Shown piece after piece: positions 14,781-23,033 of a stretch of 64,000 nucleotides of DNA. The stretch spans positions 3,560,418 to 3,624,417 of the forward strand of contig NZ_LGHP01000001.1 in NCBI RefSeq assembly GCF_001280845.1. Direction: 5' to 3'. Position 1 is the first letter of the stretch, and every line of letters starts with the position of its first letter. This stretch comes from Bacillus sp. FJAT-28004. Its GTDB lineage: Bacteria; Bacillota; Bacilli; Paenibacillales; Paenibacillaceae. The translations under genes and the position numbers were made by a program. Below the pieces are notes generated by a model that was given only the letters and a program-made list of their open reading frames with translations, ran no database searches and had not been told where the DNA came from.

Positions 14781-16931
14781 ATGGGGCCTATATTCGCTAT
14801 TTACGCCAAAGATCTTCGCAGCATTTTCAGGAACAGCGCAGCTGCCATCGTAATTGTCGGGCTCGCTTTTTTGCCGTCTTTGTATGCATGGTTCAACATT
14901 AAAGCGTCCTGGGATCCATACGGCCAGACGAGCTCTCTAGCCATTGCCGTCGTGAACAACGATGAAGGCGCCGAGCTGCGTGGCACACCCATTAAAGTCG
15001 GGGACGAAATTATAGCTTCCTTGAAGGAAAATAAAAAAATCGGCTGGGTGTTCGTTGAGAACAAGCAAGCCATTGAAGGCGTTAAGCATGGCGACTATTA
15101 TGCCAGCATCACGATTCCAGCCGATTTCTCTGCCAAAATGGCTACGGTATTATCAAACAATTTACAACAAGCAGAGCTCGACTATGCCGTAAATGAGAAG
15201 ATCAACGCCGTATCGCCAAAAATTGCCCAGAAGGGCGCGAGCGGCATTATTGAGCAGGTTCGCGCAAGCTTTGTCAAAACCGCAAACGAAACGATTTTTC
15301 GTATATTCAATCAAATTGGCATCGAGCTTGAAGAGAACAAACCCGCAATTGAACAGGTTCGCAGTACCGTATTCAAATTGGAATCGTTATTCCCCCAAAT
15401 CAATGAAGCCGTTGCACTAGCGGTTACCGATGTTGAGAAATCGAAGAAAATCGTCGCAACCGTTCAAAAGGAGCTGCCTAAAGCTGCTCAGCTCGCGAAG
15501 GACGGTGAAGCATTCTCAAAGCAGCTCGGTACTTTTTTTGATCAAAGTTCGTCGGCGCTTGACACGGCTGGCCCGCTCATTAAGCAGGATTTGCAGCTGC
15601 TGCTGCAAACAGCCAACGCTATGGATGAGCTTGTCGGCATATTACAAGATACAACCATAGATCCTGAAGTCGTGAAAACGAGCTTGGAGCTTGCAGAACA
15701 GCGTCTGGCGAGCGCAATCATCGTAACTGACGGGATGCTGGATCTGCTTGATCGCTTGAATGATTTGGCCCCAAGCAAAGCACTTGTGTCAACAATAGAT
15801 CGACTAGAGCAGGTAAACACAAGGTTTCAGCAGCAGCTCACTATTGTTAAACAAATTCATACGGCTATCGAAAAAGGAGAAAAGCCTGCTCAAACCCTTA
15901 TCGATCGCCTAAGCACCCTATCCAAAGAAACCTCATCCTTCTTAACGGATGTGCTGCGCCGATATGATAGTGAAATTTTACCGCATATTAAACAAGCAGC
16001 GGACAAAGCGAAGAAAGCAGCAGCAACAGCGGAGTCCGTATTAGCGGAGGCAAACAAGACGATTCCGAGTGCTGCATTAATCGTAAGCGATGCGGCTAAG
16101 GGACTTGAGCTTGGTGGGAAAGAGCTCACGAAAATTCAAAAAAACTTACCCGTAGCCGAGCAAAGGATCAAAGGACTCGCTCAGCGCATTCGCGATCTAG
16201 AGAAGGAAGGGAATCTGAACGAGCTCGTCGATTTGCTCAAAAATGATGCCGAGCGCGAGGGTGCTTTTTTCGCGGAGCCGGTCATACTCAAGGAGAATCG
16301 TTTATTCCCGATACCGAATTATGGATCAGCCATGTCCCCTTTTTTCACAACACTGTCCCTATGGGTTGGTGCGCTTCTACTCGTTTCGCTGCTTAGTGTA
16401 GACGTTCATCCAGCAGAAACCGCGTACCGCAGCTATCACATTTATTTCGGGCGGTACCTGACTTTCCTTACGATTGCTATCGTGCAATCACTGCTTGTTA
16501 CGGTCGGCGATATATGGCTGCTTAAGGCGTATGTCGCTAATAAATTATGGTTTATTCTGTTTGGCGTTATTTTGAGCGCAGTGTTCATGCTGATTGTATA
16601 TACACTTGTATCTGTATTCGGCAATGTCGGCAAGGCGATGGCTATCGTCCTGCTCGTGCTTCAGCTTGCTGGATCAGGCGGTACGTTCCCCATTCAAGTA
16701 ACACCGCCGTTTTTTCAAGCGATTCACCCCTTCTTGCCTTTCACCTACGCGATCAGCATGATGCGGGAAGCGGTAGGCGGCATTTTATGGGATATCGTTG
16801 CCCGGGATTTAATAGCTCTTGCCATTTTCGCTGGCGCTGCACTGTTGGTTGGTCTAGCCCTCAAGAAATGGATTAACCGATATTCTACCAAAATGCTGGA
16901 AAAAGCGAAGCTGAGCGGATTAATTCACTAG
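14781..16931 (+). CDS. YhgE/Pip-family membrane protein
   Basis: 716 residues. The N terminus, FAIYAKDLRSIFRNSAAAIVIVGLAFLPSLYAWFNI, is the signature of the YhgE/Pip (phage infection protein) family: one membrane helix, then the VVNNDEGAELRG motif. A long extracellular, Ala/Lys/Glu-rich helical region (about 150-520) follows. The C-terminal third has five or six membrane segments like an ABC-2-type permease. Members serve as phage receptors in lactococci or assist export of ESX-like and other substrates; the role here is unknown. No ATPase gene is adjacent. The start at 14781 is preceded by GAGGG. Confidence 0.9.
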   Translation: MGPIFAIYAKDLRSIFRNSAAAIVIVGLAFLPSLYAWFNIKASWDPYGQTSSLAIAVVNNDEGAELRGTPIKVGDEIIASLKENKKIGWVFVENKQAIEGVKHGDYYASITIPADFSAKMATVLSNNLQQAELDYAVNEKINAVSPKIAQKGASGIIEQVRASFVKTANETIFRIFNQIGIELEENKPAIEQVRSTVFKLESLFPQINEAVALAVTDVEKSKKIVATVQKELPKAAQLAKDGEAFSKQLGTFFDQSSSALDTAGPLIKQDLQLLLQTANAMDELVGILQDTTIDPEVVKTSLELAEQRLASAIIVTDGMLDLLDRLNDLAPSKALVSTIDRLEQVNTRFQQQLTIVKQIHTAIEKGEKPAQTLIDRLSTLSKETSSFLTDVLRRYDSEILPHIKQAADKAKKAAATAESVLAEANKTIPSAALIVSDAAKGLELGGKELTKIQKNLPVAEQRIKGLAQRIRDLEKEGNLNELVDLLKNDAEREGAFFAEPVILKENRLFPIPNYGSAMSPFFTTLSLWVGALLLVSLLSVDVHPAETAYRSYHIYFGRYLTFLTIAIVQSLLVTVGDIWLLKAYVANKLWFILFGVILSAVFMLIVYTLVSVFGNVGKAMAIVLLVLQLAGSGGTFPIQVTPPFFQAIHPFLPFTYAISMMREAVGGILWDIVARDLIALAIFAGAALLVGLALKKWINRYSTKMLEKAKLSGLIH

Positions 16932-17012
16932 AACAATATTTGACTAGTCCCCTTTTTCTATGAATAATAAAAAATATACAATAGAAAATCGTACTGGGTT
17001 GGAGGGAATTAT

Positions 17013-17579
17013 ATGTCCATGGTTCCGCAAATATTGGAGTTTAATAAAAAGTTTGTTGAAGAAAAGCATTATGAAGCGTATTTGACCGACAAATTTCCCG
17101 ATAAGAAGATTGCTGTCCTTACTTGTATGGACACTAGGCTCGTAGAGCTTTTGCCAAAAGCATTGAATTTAAAAAATGGCGACGCTAAATTTATTAAAAA
17201 TGCTGGCGCCATTCTGACTCAGCCATTCGGAAGCGCGATGCGCAGCATCTTGATCGCCGTATACGAGCTTGGCGCACGCGAAGTTTTCGTCATCGGCCAT
17301 CATGGCTGCGGTATGACAAATCTCGATACAGAAGGCATGGTTAGCAAATTTCAAGAGTATGGAATCGATCCTCTGGCCATTGAAACGCTCGAGAATTCAG
17401 GCATACGTATGGAGAAATTTTTGCGGGGCTTTGCAAGTTCTGAAGAAGGCGTCATGCACAGCGTCAAATTGATTCGTAAGCACCCTCTCTTCCCTAAAGC
17501 CATTCCGGTTCATGGATTTATCCTCGACCCCGAGACGGGCGCTCTGGAGCTTCTTGTTCAGGATTATCAGGGGGAGTAG
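17013..17579 (+). CDS. beta-class carbonic anhydrase
   Basis: 188 residues, compact beta-carbonic anhydrase (YtiB-like). The zinc ligands are visible as Cys38 and Asp40 in CMDTR and His96 and Cys99 in HHGCG. Arg42 makes the usual Asp-Arg pair. It hydrates CO2 to bicarbonate in the cytoplasm. GGAGGG lies six bases before the ATG at 17013. It is a single-gene unit between YhgE and a convergent gene. Confidence 0.93.
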   Translation: MSMVPQILEFNKKFVEEKHYEAYLTDKFPDKKIAVLTCMDTRLVELLPKALNLKNGDAKFIKNAGAILTQPFGSAMRSILIAVYELGAREVFVIGHHGCGMTNLDTEGMVSKFQEYGIDPLAIETLENSGIRMEKFLRGFASSEEGVMHSVKLIRKHPLFPKAIPVHGFILDPETGALELLVQDYQGE

Positions 17580-17605
17580 TTCGCCTGTTAGCCTAATCAA
17601 TTACC

Positions 17606-17677
17606 CTTACACTGCAGTTTCTGCAATAGAATGACTTGTCGCACTTATCTTCTTAACTTACACTGCAATTTCTGCAA
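17606..17677. repeat. two-copy 21-bp direct repeat
   Basis: CTTACACTGCAGTTTCTGCA at 17606 recurs at 17657 with one change (G to A), an offset of 51 bp. It lies between the carbonic anhydrase gene and its terminator. The TGCA-GTTTC-TGCA part is a short inverted repeat. No function is assigned. Confidence 0.6.
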
Positions 17678-17698
17678 CGTGCGTACGTAAAGCATGCC

Positions 17699-17750
17699 AA
17701 AAACGGTTGTCCACATGGCTGAATAAGCCCATGAAGACAACCGTTTTTTA
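17699..17750. terminator. bidirectional intrinsic terminator
   Basis: AAAACGGTTGTC pairs with GACAACCGTTTT, with a second ATGG/CCAT pairing in the loop. T-runs occur on both strands. It serves the convergent carbonic anhydrase and GyrI-like genes. Confidence 0.85.
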
Positions 17751-18230
17751 TTTTACCGCAATATAAATGTCTACCTCTGCATTCGCAGGGTCAAAAGTTC
17801 GACCGTCATACAGCTCGTAATCACCGCAATACGTACGCTCAATGGATGAATGCTCGAAAAAAGACCAAATCTCACCCCACGCTTGCGCTACGACCTCATA
17901 CACGGGACCCTTCTTCGTCTTGAAAACCATAAACTTAGCCTCCGGAATCGTCACCTGCTCTAATCCATCCGGCAGCTCAGCTTCTGCATTAGTCCGCTCA
18001 TGTCCAATTAACACCGTGTATGCACCACTTGCATCACTTTCGTATTCGGTATACAGCGCATAGATCAGATGGCCATTACTCACCTGTGCTCGGTCAGCGA
18101 TACCGCTGGCGAAATAAGAATCCCATAGCCCAGGCAAACGTCCATTTGCTCCCGCTTCCTCGGCATTCGTCGTACGTGTCGTTACCCCTATAAGTGCAAC
18201 TGCTGGTTTCTCTACGATTTGTTCATTCAT
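17748..18230 (-). CDS. GyrI-like effector-binding domain protein
   Basis: About 160 residues from the ATG at 18230 (GGGAAAG upstream). The EKPAVALIGVTTRTTNAEE opening, a central strand with the ITIPEAKFMVFKTKKGPVYEVV-type arrangement and the final YELYDGRTFDPANAEVDIYIAVK match the AraC effector-binding/GyrI-like (SOUL-type) fold used to bind small hydrophobic ligands. It is a stand-alone domain without DNA-binding helices. It lies 64 bp after a WYL-domain regulator in the same direction, so the two may act together. The extended frame to 18317 overlaps that gene and is rejected. Confidence 0.85.
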   Translation of the reverse strand: MNEQIVEKPAVALIGVTTRTTNAEEAGANGRLPGLWDSYFASGIADRAQVSNGHLIYALYTEYESDASGAYTVLIGHERTNAEAELPDGLEQVTIPEAKFMVFKTKKGPVYEVVAQAWGEIWSFFEHSSIERTYCGDYELYDGRTFDPANAEVDIYIAVK

Positions 18231-18294
18231 CTGCTTTCCCCATTTCCTTGGTTTGACTCTTATTTTACCTAAGGAAACTGGACAGCTGTCTGTC

Positions 18295-19233
18295 TTAGTT
18301 CTTGTAACGATTAACAATATTTTGGGCTCGCAAAATAATTTGCTCCACGAGAGCTTCCGGCTGCTCCACCTTTACCTGATCACCATAGCTTAGCAGCATC
18401 CCATAAAACCATTCGTCTACTGTATGCTTGCCTTCCACACGCAAGCATCCGTCCTCCATGACAGTGACTTGATCCGGATGGAAGGCATCTCCAACACGAT
18501 GGCGCACCTGCGGCTGGAATATAAGAGTTACGATCGTATCGGCATTTTGCGACCATTCCGCATCCCATGCGTAACCGTCTAGCGAAGGTGTCTGGCGGCG
18601 CTCAAATCGCTCCAGCAACAGATTCAGCTTCTGGATGCGCGATAAACGAAATACTCGAAACTGCTCGCGAAGCGTACAATAAGCCTGTAAGTACCATATG
18701 TTCCCTTTCAAAATCAGCGCATATGGCTCTATCACTCTCTCTGTCTCGGAGCCGTTCATGTTAATATAGCTAAGCTCCACTTTCCGCGTCTTTTCAATAG
18801 CCTGTTTGAACAAGTTTACCTTGTCACGCGCTGCTGGTCCCTGCCCCCATGGGTTCAAATCAAAAACCAAGCTGTCTCCATGGCGATCATCCTCGAGCTT
18901 ATCTGATTTACGCAGCAATGCTTTGACTTTCTCATGCAAACCAGCATAGGTCGCATCGTCTAACGCGGTACCTATGCCTTTTACGGCTGCAATAAGAGAT
19001 GATATTTCGGCTAATGTTAAATAATGACGAGACAGGGTGTATTGCTCCATGATCTCGAACCCGCCCGTTGTACCTTGGTGGGCCAATACGGGAATGCCCG
19101 ATTGGCTTAGCGTATCCATGTCGCGGTAGATTGTTTTTGTTGATACTTCAAAACGGTCAGCCAGCTCCTTGGCGCTGATTCTTCCCCGGTTAAGCAGCAG
19201 TACGGTCATCGCCAATAAACGATCAATCTTCAA
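18295..19233 (-). CDS. YafY-type HTH/WYL-domain transcriptional regulator
   Basis: 312 residues. The N-terminal winged helix-turn-helix reads RISAKELADRFEVSTKTIYRDMDTLSQSGIPV (DeoR/HTH_11 type). A WYL domain lies in the middle with IEPYALILKGNIWYLQAYC, followed by the WCX C-terminal domain. WYL proteins bind nucleic-acid-like or nucleotide ligands and regulate stress genes. Translation starts at TTG 19233 with AGG seven bases away. The GyrI-like gene follows 64 bp downstream. Confidence 0.92.
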   Translation of the reverse strand: MKIDRLLAMTVLLLNRGRISAKELADRFEVSTKTIYRDMDTLSQSGIPVLAHQGTTGGFEIMEQYTLSRHYLTLAEISSLIAAVKGIGTALDDATYAGLHEKVKALLRKSDKLEDDRHGDSLVFDLNPWGQGPAARDKVNLFKQAIEKTRKVELSYINMNGSETERVIEPYALILKGNIWYLQAYCTLREQFRVFRLSRIQKLNLLLERFERRQTPSLDGYAWDAEWSQNADTIVTLIFQPQVRHRVGDAFHPDQVTVMEDGCLRVEGKHTVDEWFYGMLLSYGDQVKVEQPEALVEQIILRAQNIVNRYKN

Positions 19234-19262
19234 GTCATTTCCTACTTTCTGAGCTTTTGCTT

Positions 19263-20072
19263 CTACCTAAATCTAATTTCAGCAATCGGTCCACTCTCGA
19301 CAAAACCTATATTTTGATAGACTTTGTTAGAAGCAGGGTTTTTATTATCTGCATAAAGCATCGGCTCTCTGTTCTCTTCCTCCAAAATCTCGCAAAGCCC
19401 CGCTACAATAGCGCTGGCATAGCCATTTCTCCGAAGTACAGGCGGCGTATAAACCGCATTGATTCGTCCATGCCGCGGAGAACGATGAGCGATGTTAGCC
19501 ATAGCTACCGGCAGCTCATCGACAGTCCAGAAGTATAGATTGCCTCTCATGACCATTCCCTCGGCAGCCGGAAGCTGACTAACAGGTATGACCGATGCCC
19601 CGTAAGCATCCTCCGAGAAGCCCGCCAGAAATTCCGCGACAAGCTCTACATGCTGGCGTGTGGCTTGAATCATTTTCCCCTTTACTTTAATGGGCTTATT
19701 CACCTTCGGGCATGAATAGGCTGTCATCATCATGTAAGCATGATATTGCAGCTGATTGGCCTCCGCATACCGCTTCGCGAATGGTTCTGCCGTAGACGGA
19801 GCTCCGCATATACCGGGCAAATCCGTTCCTTTGTAATAAGCAATAAGCTCTTGCATCAGCACTTCTCTTCGCTCGTCCGTCACATCATCCGATAACCATA
19901 ACCAAGCGTTATGTCCAGGCGAGCCTGCAAAGAGCAGCCGTCCGTCAGACGTCTTCAAGCTTGTTGCGCCTTCTATTGCAGTAACCAAATGAATCAAATT
20001 ATATTGCAGCTCATCTCGCATAAATGGAAATTGGTTTAACACATGATCATCTGGATGCAGTTTTTCTAGCAT
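19263..20072 (-). CDS. GNAT-family N-acetyltransferase
   Basis: 269 residues. The C-terminal half holds the acetyl-CoA-binding GNAT core: INAVYTPPVLRRNGYASAIVAGL (motif A, RRxGxA) and LYADNKNPASNKVYQNIGF (motif B). The N-terminal half is a degenerate GNAT-like region, as in FR47/YncA-related double-domain proteins. The substrate is unknown. GGAGGAGGG lies just before the ATG at 20072. The WYL regulator starts 29 bp downstream in the same direction, so read-through is likely. Confidence 0.88.
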   Translation of the reverse strand: MLEKLHPDDHVLNQFPFMRDELQYNLIHLVTAIEGATSLKTSDGRLLFAGSPGHNAWLWLSDDVTDERREVLMQELIAYYKGTDLPGICGAPSTAEPFAKRYAEANQLQYHAYMMMTAYSCPKVNKPIKVKGKMIQATRQHVELVAEFLAGFSEDAYGASVIPVSQLPAAEGMVMRGNLYFWTVDELPVAMANIAHRSPRHGRINAVYTPPVLRRNGYASAIVAGLCEILEEENREPMLYADNKNPASNKVYQNIGFVESGPIAEIRFR

Positions 20073-20269
20073 ATGATCCCTCCTCCTCTTACTGATAATT
20101 AATACCCTCTATACTTTTAGAGCTGTCTAATTATTTCAGTCCAACACCAATACCCATAAAAAGTATTGATGTAACAAACACGACAATTGGATGATCCTAA
20201 TTTTAGCAAAATTCAATCTTAATGGGTGGAATTTTATACGATTACGCTTCTATTGACGATCTTGTGCTG

Positions 20270-21175
20270 CTAAAATCCAAAATCCTGATGCGTCAAATCG
20301 GTATTGGCCCCGATTGCTGCTTTGCTGCCTTCACCGGCAGCGACAACAAGCTGCGCAGGTACAATGATGGAAGAATCGCCAGCCGCATATACGCCTCTTA
20401 CACTCGTTCTACCGTAGTCGTCAGTAACGAAGCCGCCTGCCTGTGTCATCGCACAGCCTAGCGCTTCCCCGAAGTGAGCCGCTTGGTCCCATGATGGGGT
20501 AACAAAGCCGCCTGCGCGCGCCATCTCGGTATTATCCGCAAATACGATACGATGAAGGCGGCCATTCTCACCATGCAGAGCTTTAATCCTTTGCTGAGTC
20601 ACCAGAATACCTCTTTGTCCTAACTGACCAATTTGCTGAGGACTAAGGCTGTTCGCTCCATTTGTACAAACGAGCACGTTTTTGCTCCAGTTAAACACTG
20701 TTTTTGCCAAATTGAAAATATTCGAGCCCTCCGAAATGACGACGAGCGGTTTATCGCGCAGCTCCCATCCATCGCAGTATGGACAGCTGAATAAGCTTCT
20801 CCCATAAAAGTCACGTATGCCAGGAATAGCAGGCAATGATTCCTTCAAACCTGCTGCCAAAATAAGCGTACGAGCTTGATAGATAACGCCGTTGCTTGTC
20901 ATCAGTTGAAAGCCCGTTTCACTGCGCTGCACTTCCGTCACCTTGTCTGGCTTAATGGTGACCGAAGGATATTGGGCAATATCCACATGGGCTAATCGAC
21001 GAAGCTCGCGCGGCTCGATGCCATCTCGTGTAATGAAGCCATGCGACTCATGCGTAACCGCGTTTCTAGGCTTATTGTGATCAAATACAATAACAACTCT
21101 ACGCGATCTGCCAAGCACGAGCGCAGCATTTAAACCAGCAGGCCCGCCGCCGATGATAGCACAATCCAGCTTCAT
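20270..21175 (-). CDS. thioredoxin-reductase-like flavoprotein without a clear NADPH site
   Basis: About 302 residues. The FAD-binding GGGPAGLNAAL is at the N terminus, the redox pair is CPYC in FSCPYCDGWEL, and the second FAD motif is GVYAAGDSS near the C terminus. The region where thioredoxin reductases carry GxGxxA and HRR NADPH motifs reads ISEGSNIFNLA and VCTNGANS, so NADPH binding is doubtful. This suggests a dithiol oxidase or a protein reduced by another partner. The ATG at 21175 follows AAAGGAG by eight bases; the GTG at 21184 abuts the site. A palindrome lies directly upstream. Confidence 0.85.
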   Translation of the reverse strand: MKLDCAIIGGGPAGLNAALVLGRSRRVVIVFDHNKPRNAVTHESHGFITRDGIEPRELRRLAHVDIAQYPSVTIKPDKVTEVQRSETGFQLMTSNGVIYQARTLILAAGLKESLPAIPGIRDFYGRSLFSCPYCDGWELRDKPLVVISEGSNIFNLAKTVFNWSKNVLVCTNGANSLSPQQIGQLGQRGILVTQQRIKALHGENGRLHRIVFADNTEMARAGGFVTPSWDQAAHFGEALGCAMTQAGGFVTDDYGRTSVRGVYAAGDSSIIVPAQLVVAAGEGSKAAIGANTDLTHQDFGF

Positions 21176-21190
21176 ATCTATCACTCCTTT

Positions 21191-21203
21191 ATAGTTGAAC
21201 TAT
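21191..21203. promoter_or_regulatory. perfect 13-bp palindrome upstream of the flavoprotein gene
   Basis: ATAGTT-G-AACTAT lies directly upstream of the ribosome binding site of the flavoprotein gene. Its TAGTTNAACTA form resembles operators of MarR/HxlR/Rrf2-type repressors. The regulator is not identified. Confidence 0.5.
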
Positions 21204-21397
21204 TAATAATCCGCTGCTTTTAAACAAATTATCGCTTATCTTTATTCAATTATCGCAGGAAGGATGCATCATGATTGTTTAATGGAGTACTCGCTGCAAG
21301 CCGCTTTTAAACATTAATATATTCTCACTTATGTAATCTCCAATCGACAATTTTCTTCACGAATTGTATAATTCTGTTGTTCCTTCATTAACTAACG

Positions 21398-22369
21398 GTG
21401 GTGACTATTATTTTATACGCATTCTCTTTGTTAGTTTCCTTTGCAATCGTTTATTTCTTAATTCCTCCGTTTGCAAAGCTAGCTTTTCGTCTTGATTTTG
21501 TGGACAAGCCCCGCAAGGATGTTGAGCGCAAGCTTCATCGGGAACCGATTCCACTCACGGCTAGTTATGTTATCTTCATCGGTTTTTTCTTTACCTATTT
21601 GCTTGTAACAAGAGATTTCTCCCTACAAACTGGCGCAATATTTTTAGGGGGCGTACTGCTGCTCTTCATCGGTACTGTTGATGATTGGTATAAGACAAAA
21701 GGCAAAGACTTTCCGTCTCTTCCTAAATTTATTGTACAAATATCAGCAGCTGTGCTCGTTTATGCCTCTGGCATAGCATTTACTGGCTTTTACAATCCGC
21801 TTTCAGGCGAATATGTGCTGCTTCCTGTTATTCTGCAATTTACACTTACGATTTTGTGGATTTTTGGTGTAACGACGGTCATTAACTTTTCGGATGGCAT
21901 GGACGGGCTCGCTGGCGGACTATCGGCTATTTCTGCCGTTACGCTGTTCGTTGTAGCACTGGCAAAAGGGCAATCCAACTCCGCTATCATGGCCATTATT
22001 TTAGTAGGTGTCACGATTGCGTACTTGCGATATAACAAACCTCCCGCAAAAATCTTCATGGGCGATGCCGGAGCAACTTTTCTTGGGTTTATCCTGGCAG
22101 TTATTGCTCTGGATGGCGCGTTCAAACAAGCTACCTTGATGTCGTTGTTCATCCCCATTCTTGCGCTCGGCGTACCGATCTTCGATAATTTATTCGTCGT
22201 CGTGAAACGGATGCTGCAAGGAAAAGCGATCTATCAAGCAGATGCCAGCCAAGCGCATTACCGTCTTTTGCGGGCTGGACTTAATCATAAGCAGGTCGTC
22301 ATGTTCCTTTGCCTAATCAGCACATGCTTATGCCTATCGTCTATCATTTTGCTGCTTGTTCAGATTTAA
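21398..22369 (+). CDS. MraY-family undecaprenyl-phosphate sugar-1-phosphate transferase (TagO/WecA-like)
   Basis: 323 residues, about ten to eleven membrane segments. It has the family motifs DDWYKTKGKDFPSLPK (Mg-binding Asp pair), NFSDGMDGLAGGLS and KIFMGDAGATFLGF. TagO/WecA enzymes transfer GlcNAc-1-phosphate from UDP-GlcNAc to undecaprenyl phosphate and start wall teichoic acid or other wall polymers. True MraY is usually in the division cluster, and this is a solitary gene, so TagO is the better guess. The GTG-GTG start has a poor ribosome binding site. Confidence 0.9.
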   Translation: MVTIILYAFSLLVSFAIVYFLIPPFAKLAFRLDFVDKPRKDVERKLHREPIPLTASYVIFIGFFFTYLLVTRDFSLQTGAIFLGGVLLLFIGTVDDWYKTKGKDFPSLPKFIVQISAAVLVYASGIAFTGFYNPLSGEYVLLPVILQFTLTILWIFGVTTVINFSDGMDGLAGGLSAISAVTLFVVALAKGQSNSAIMAIILVGVTIAYLRYNKPPAKIFMGDAGATFLGFILAVIALDGAFKQATLMSLFIPILALGVPIFDNLFVVVKRMLQGKAIYQADASQAHYRLLRAGLNHKQVVMFLCLISTCLCLSSIILLLVQI

Positions 22370-22374
22370 CAAAA

Positions 22375-22418
22375 TATGCCCTCAAGTGGATTCATTCACT
22401 TGAGGGCATACTTTTTCT
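22375..22418 (+). terminator. intrinsic terminator after the tagO-like gene
   Basis: A 14-bp perfect stem, TATGCCCTCAAGTG with CACTTGAGGGCATA, over an 8-nt loop, then CTTTTTCTT. Confidence 0.92.
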
Positions 22419-22480
22419 TATATTCATTGGTTAGATGAAACATTTTCTGTGGTTTTGCAGTCTGATGATTAAGTGGGTGA

Positions 22481-22864
22481 CTATTCCTTTTTCTCCATTA
22501 CAGCAAAGTAATTTTCTTCATCATCTGCAAAGTTAAATACTCTACCGGAAGGCATCGTTATAATATCTCCGACTGTGACATTTTTATTTGACAAGTCACT
22601 ATGTAATTGATCGAAATTTTCCGTAAAAAACATTAAAGATGGTGTACCGAGATTTAATCCAGGTGACATTTTAGCAACAAATTCCTTATTATGGAGAATG
22701 ATCGTTGTATCTGCACCCTTTGTAGGAGCAATTTCAATCCATCGAAATCCTTGACCATTGTTTTCTTCAGAAATGACTTGAAAACCTACTTTTTCTGTCC
22801 AAAATTGTACTGCCGTATCTTGATTGTTTACATACAACATAATTTGGCCAACTTTACTAATCAT
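22481..22864 (-). CDS. VOC-family (glyoxalase-like) protein
   Basis: 127 residues, one vicinal-oxygen-chelate domain. KVGQIMLYVNNQDTAVQFWTEKVGFQVISE is the first module and GRVFNFADDEENYFAVME the second. Members are dioxygenases, glyoxalases or antibiotic-binding resistance proteins, and the metal ligands are not clearly preserved here. It is a stand-alone gene, convergent with the tagO-like gene. The ATG at 22864 has GGGAG upstream at loose spacing. Confidence 0.85.
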   Translation of the reverse strand: MISKVGQIMLYVNNQDTAVQFWTEKVGFQVISEENNGQGFRWIEIAPTKGADTTIILHNKEFVAKMSPGLNLGTPSLMFFTENFDQLHSDLSNKNVTVGDIITMPSGRVFNFADDEENYFAVMEKKE

Positions 22865-23033
22865 TGCTCATTCCACTCCCTTGTATGACTAATTGCCAAA
22901 CTCGAACTCGATGCTCATACTCCAGCTTGTCTCCACTACATCCCTATTTTATAGCATGTAGAGTATGTTATCAATTGAGCATATTTCCAAAAAAATCTAT
23001 ATGCTATGGTTTGCGTTATACGCATTTATGGAC

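Noticed and set aside
17606-17677. Minimal CRISPR array
   Set aside because: Only two 21-bp repeats with a 30-bp gap, no cas genes and no further repeats.
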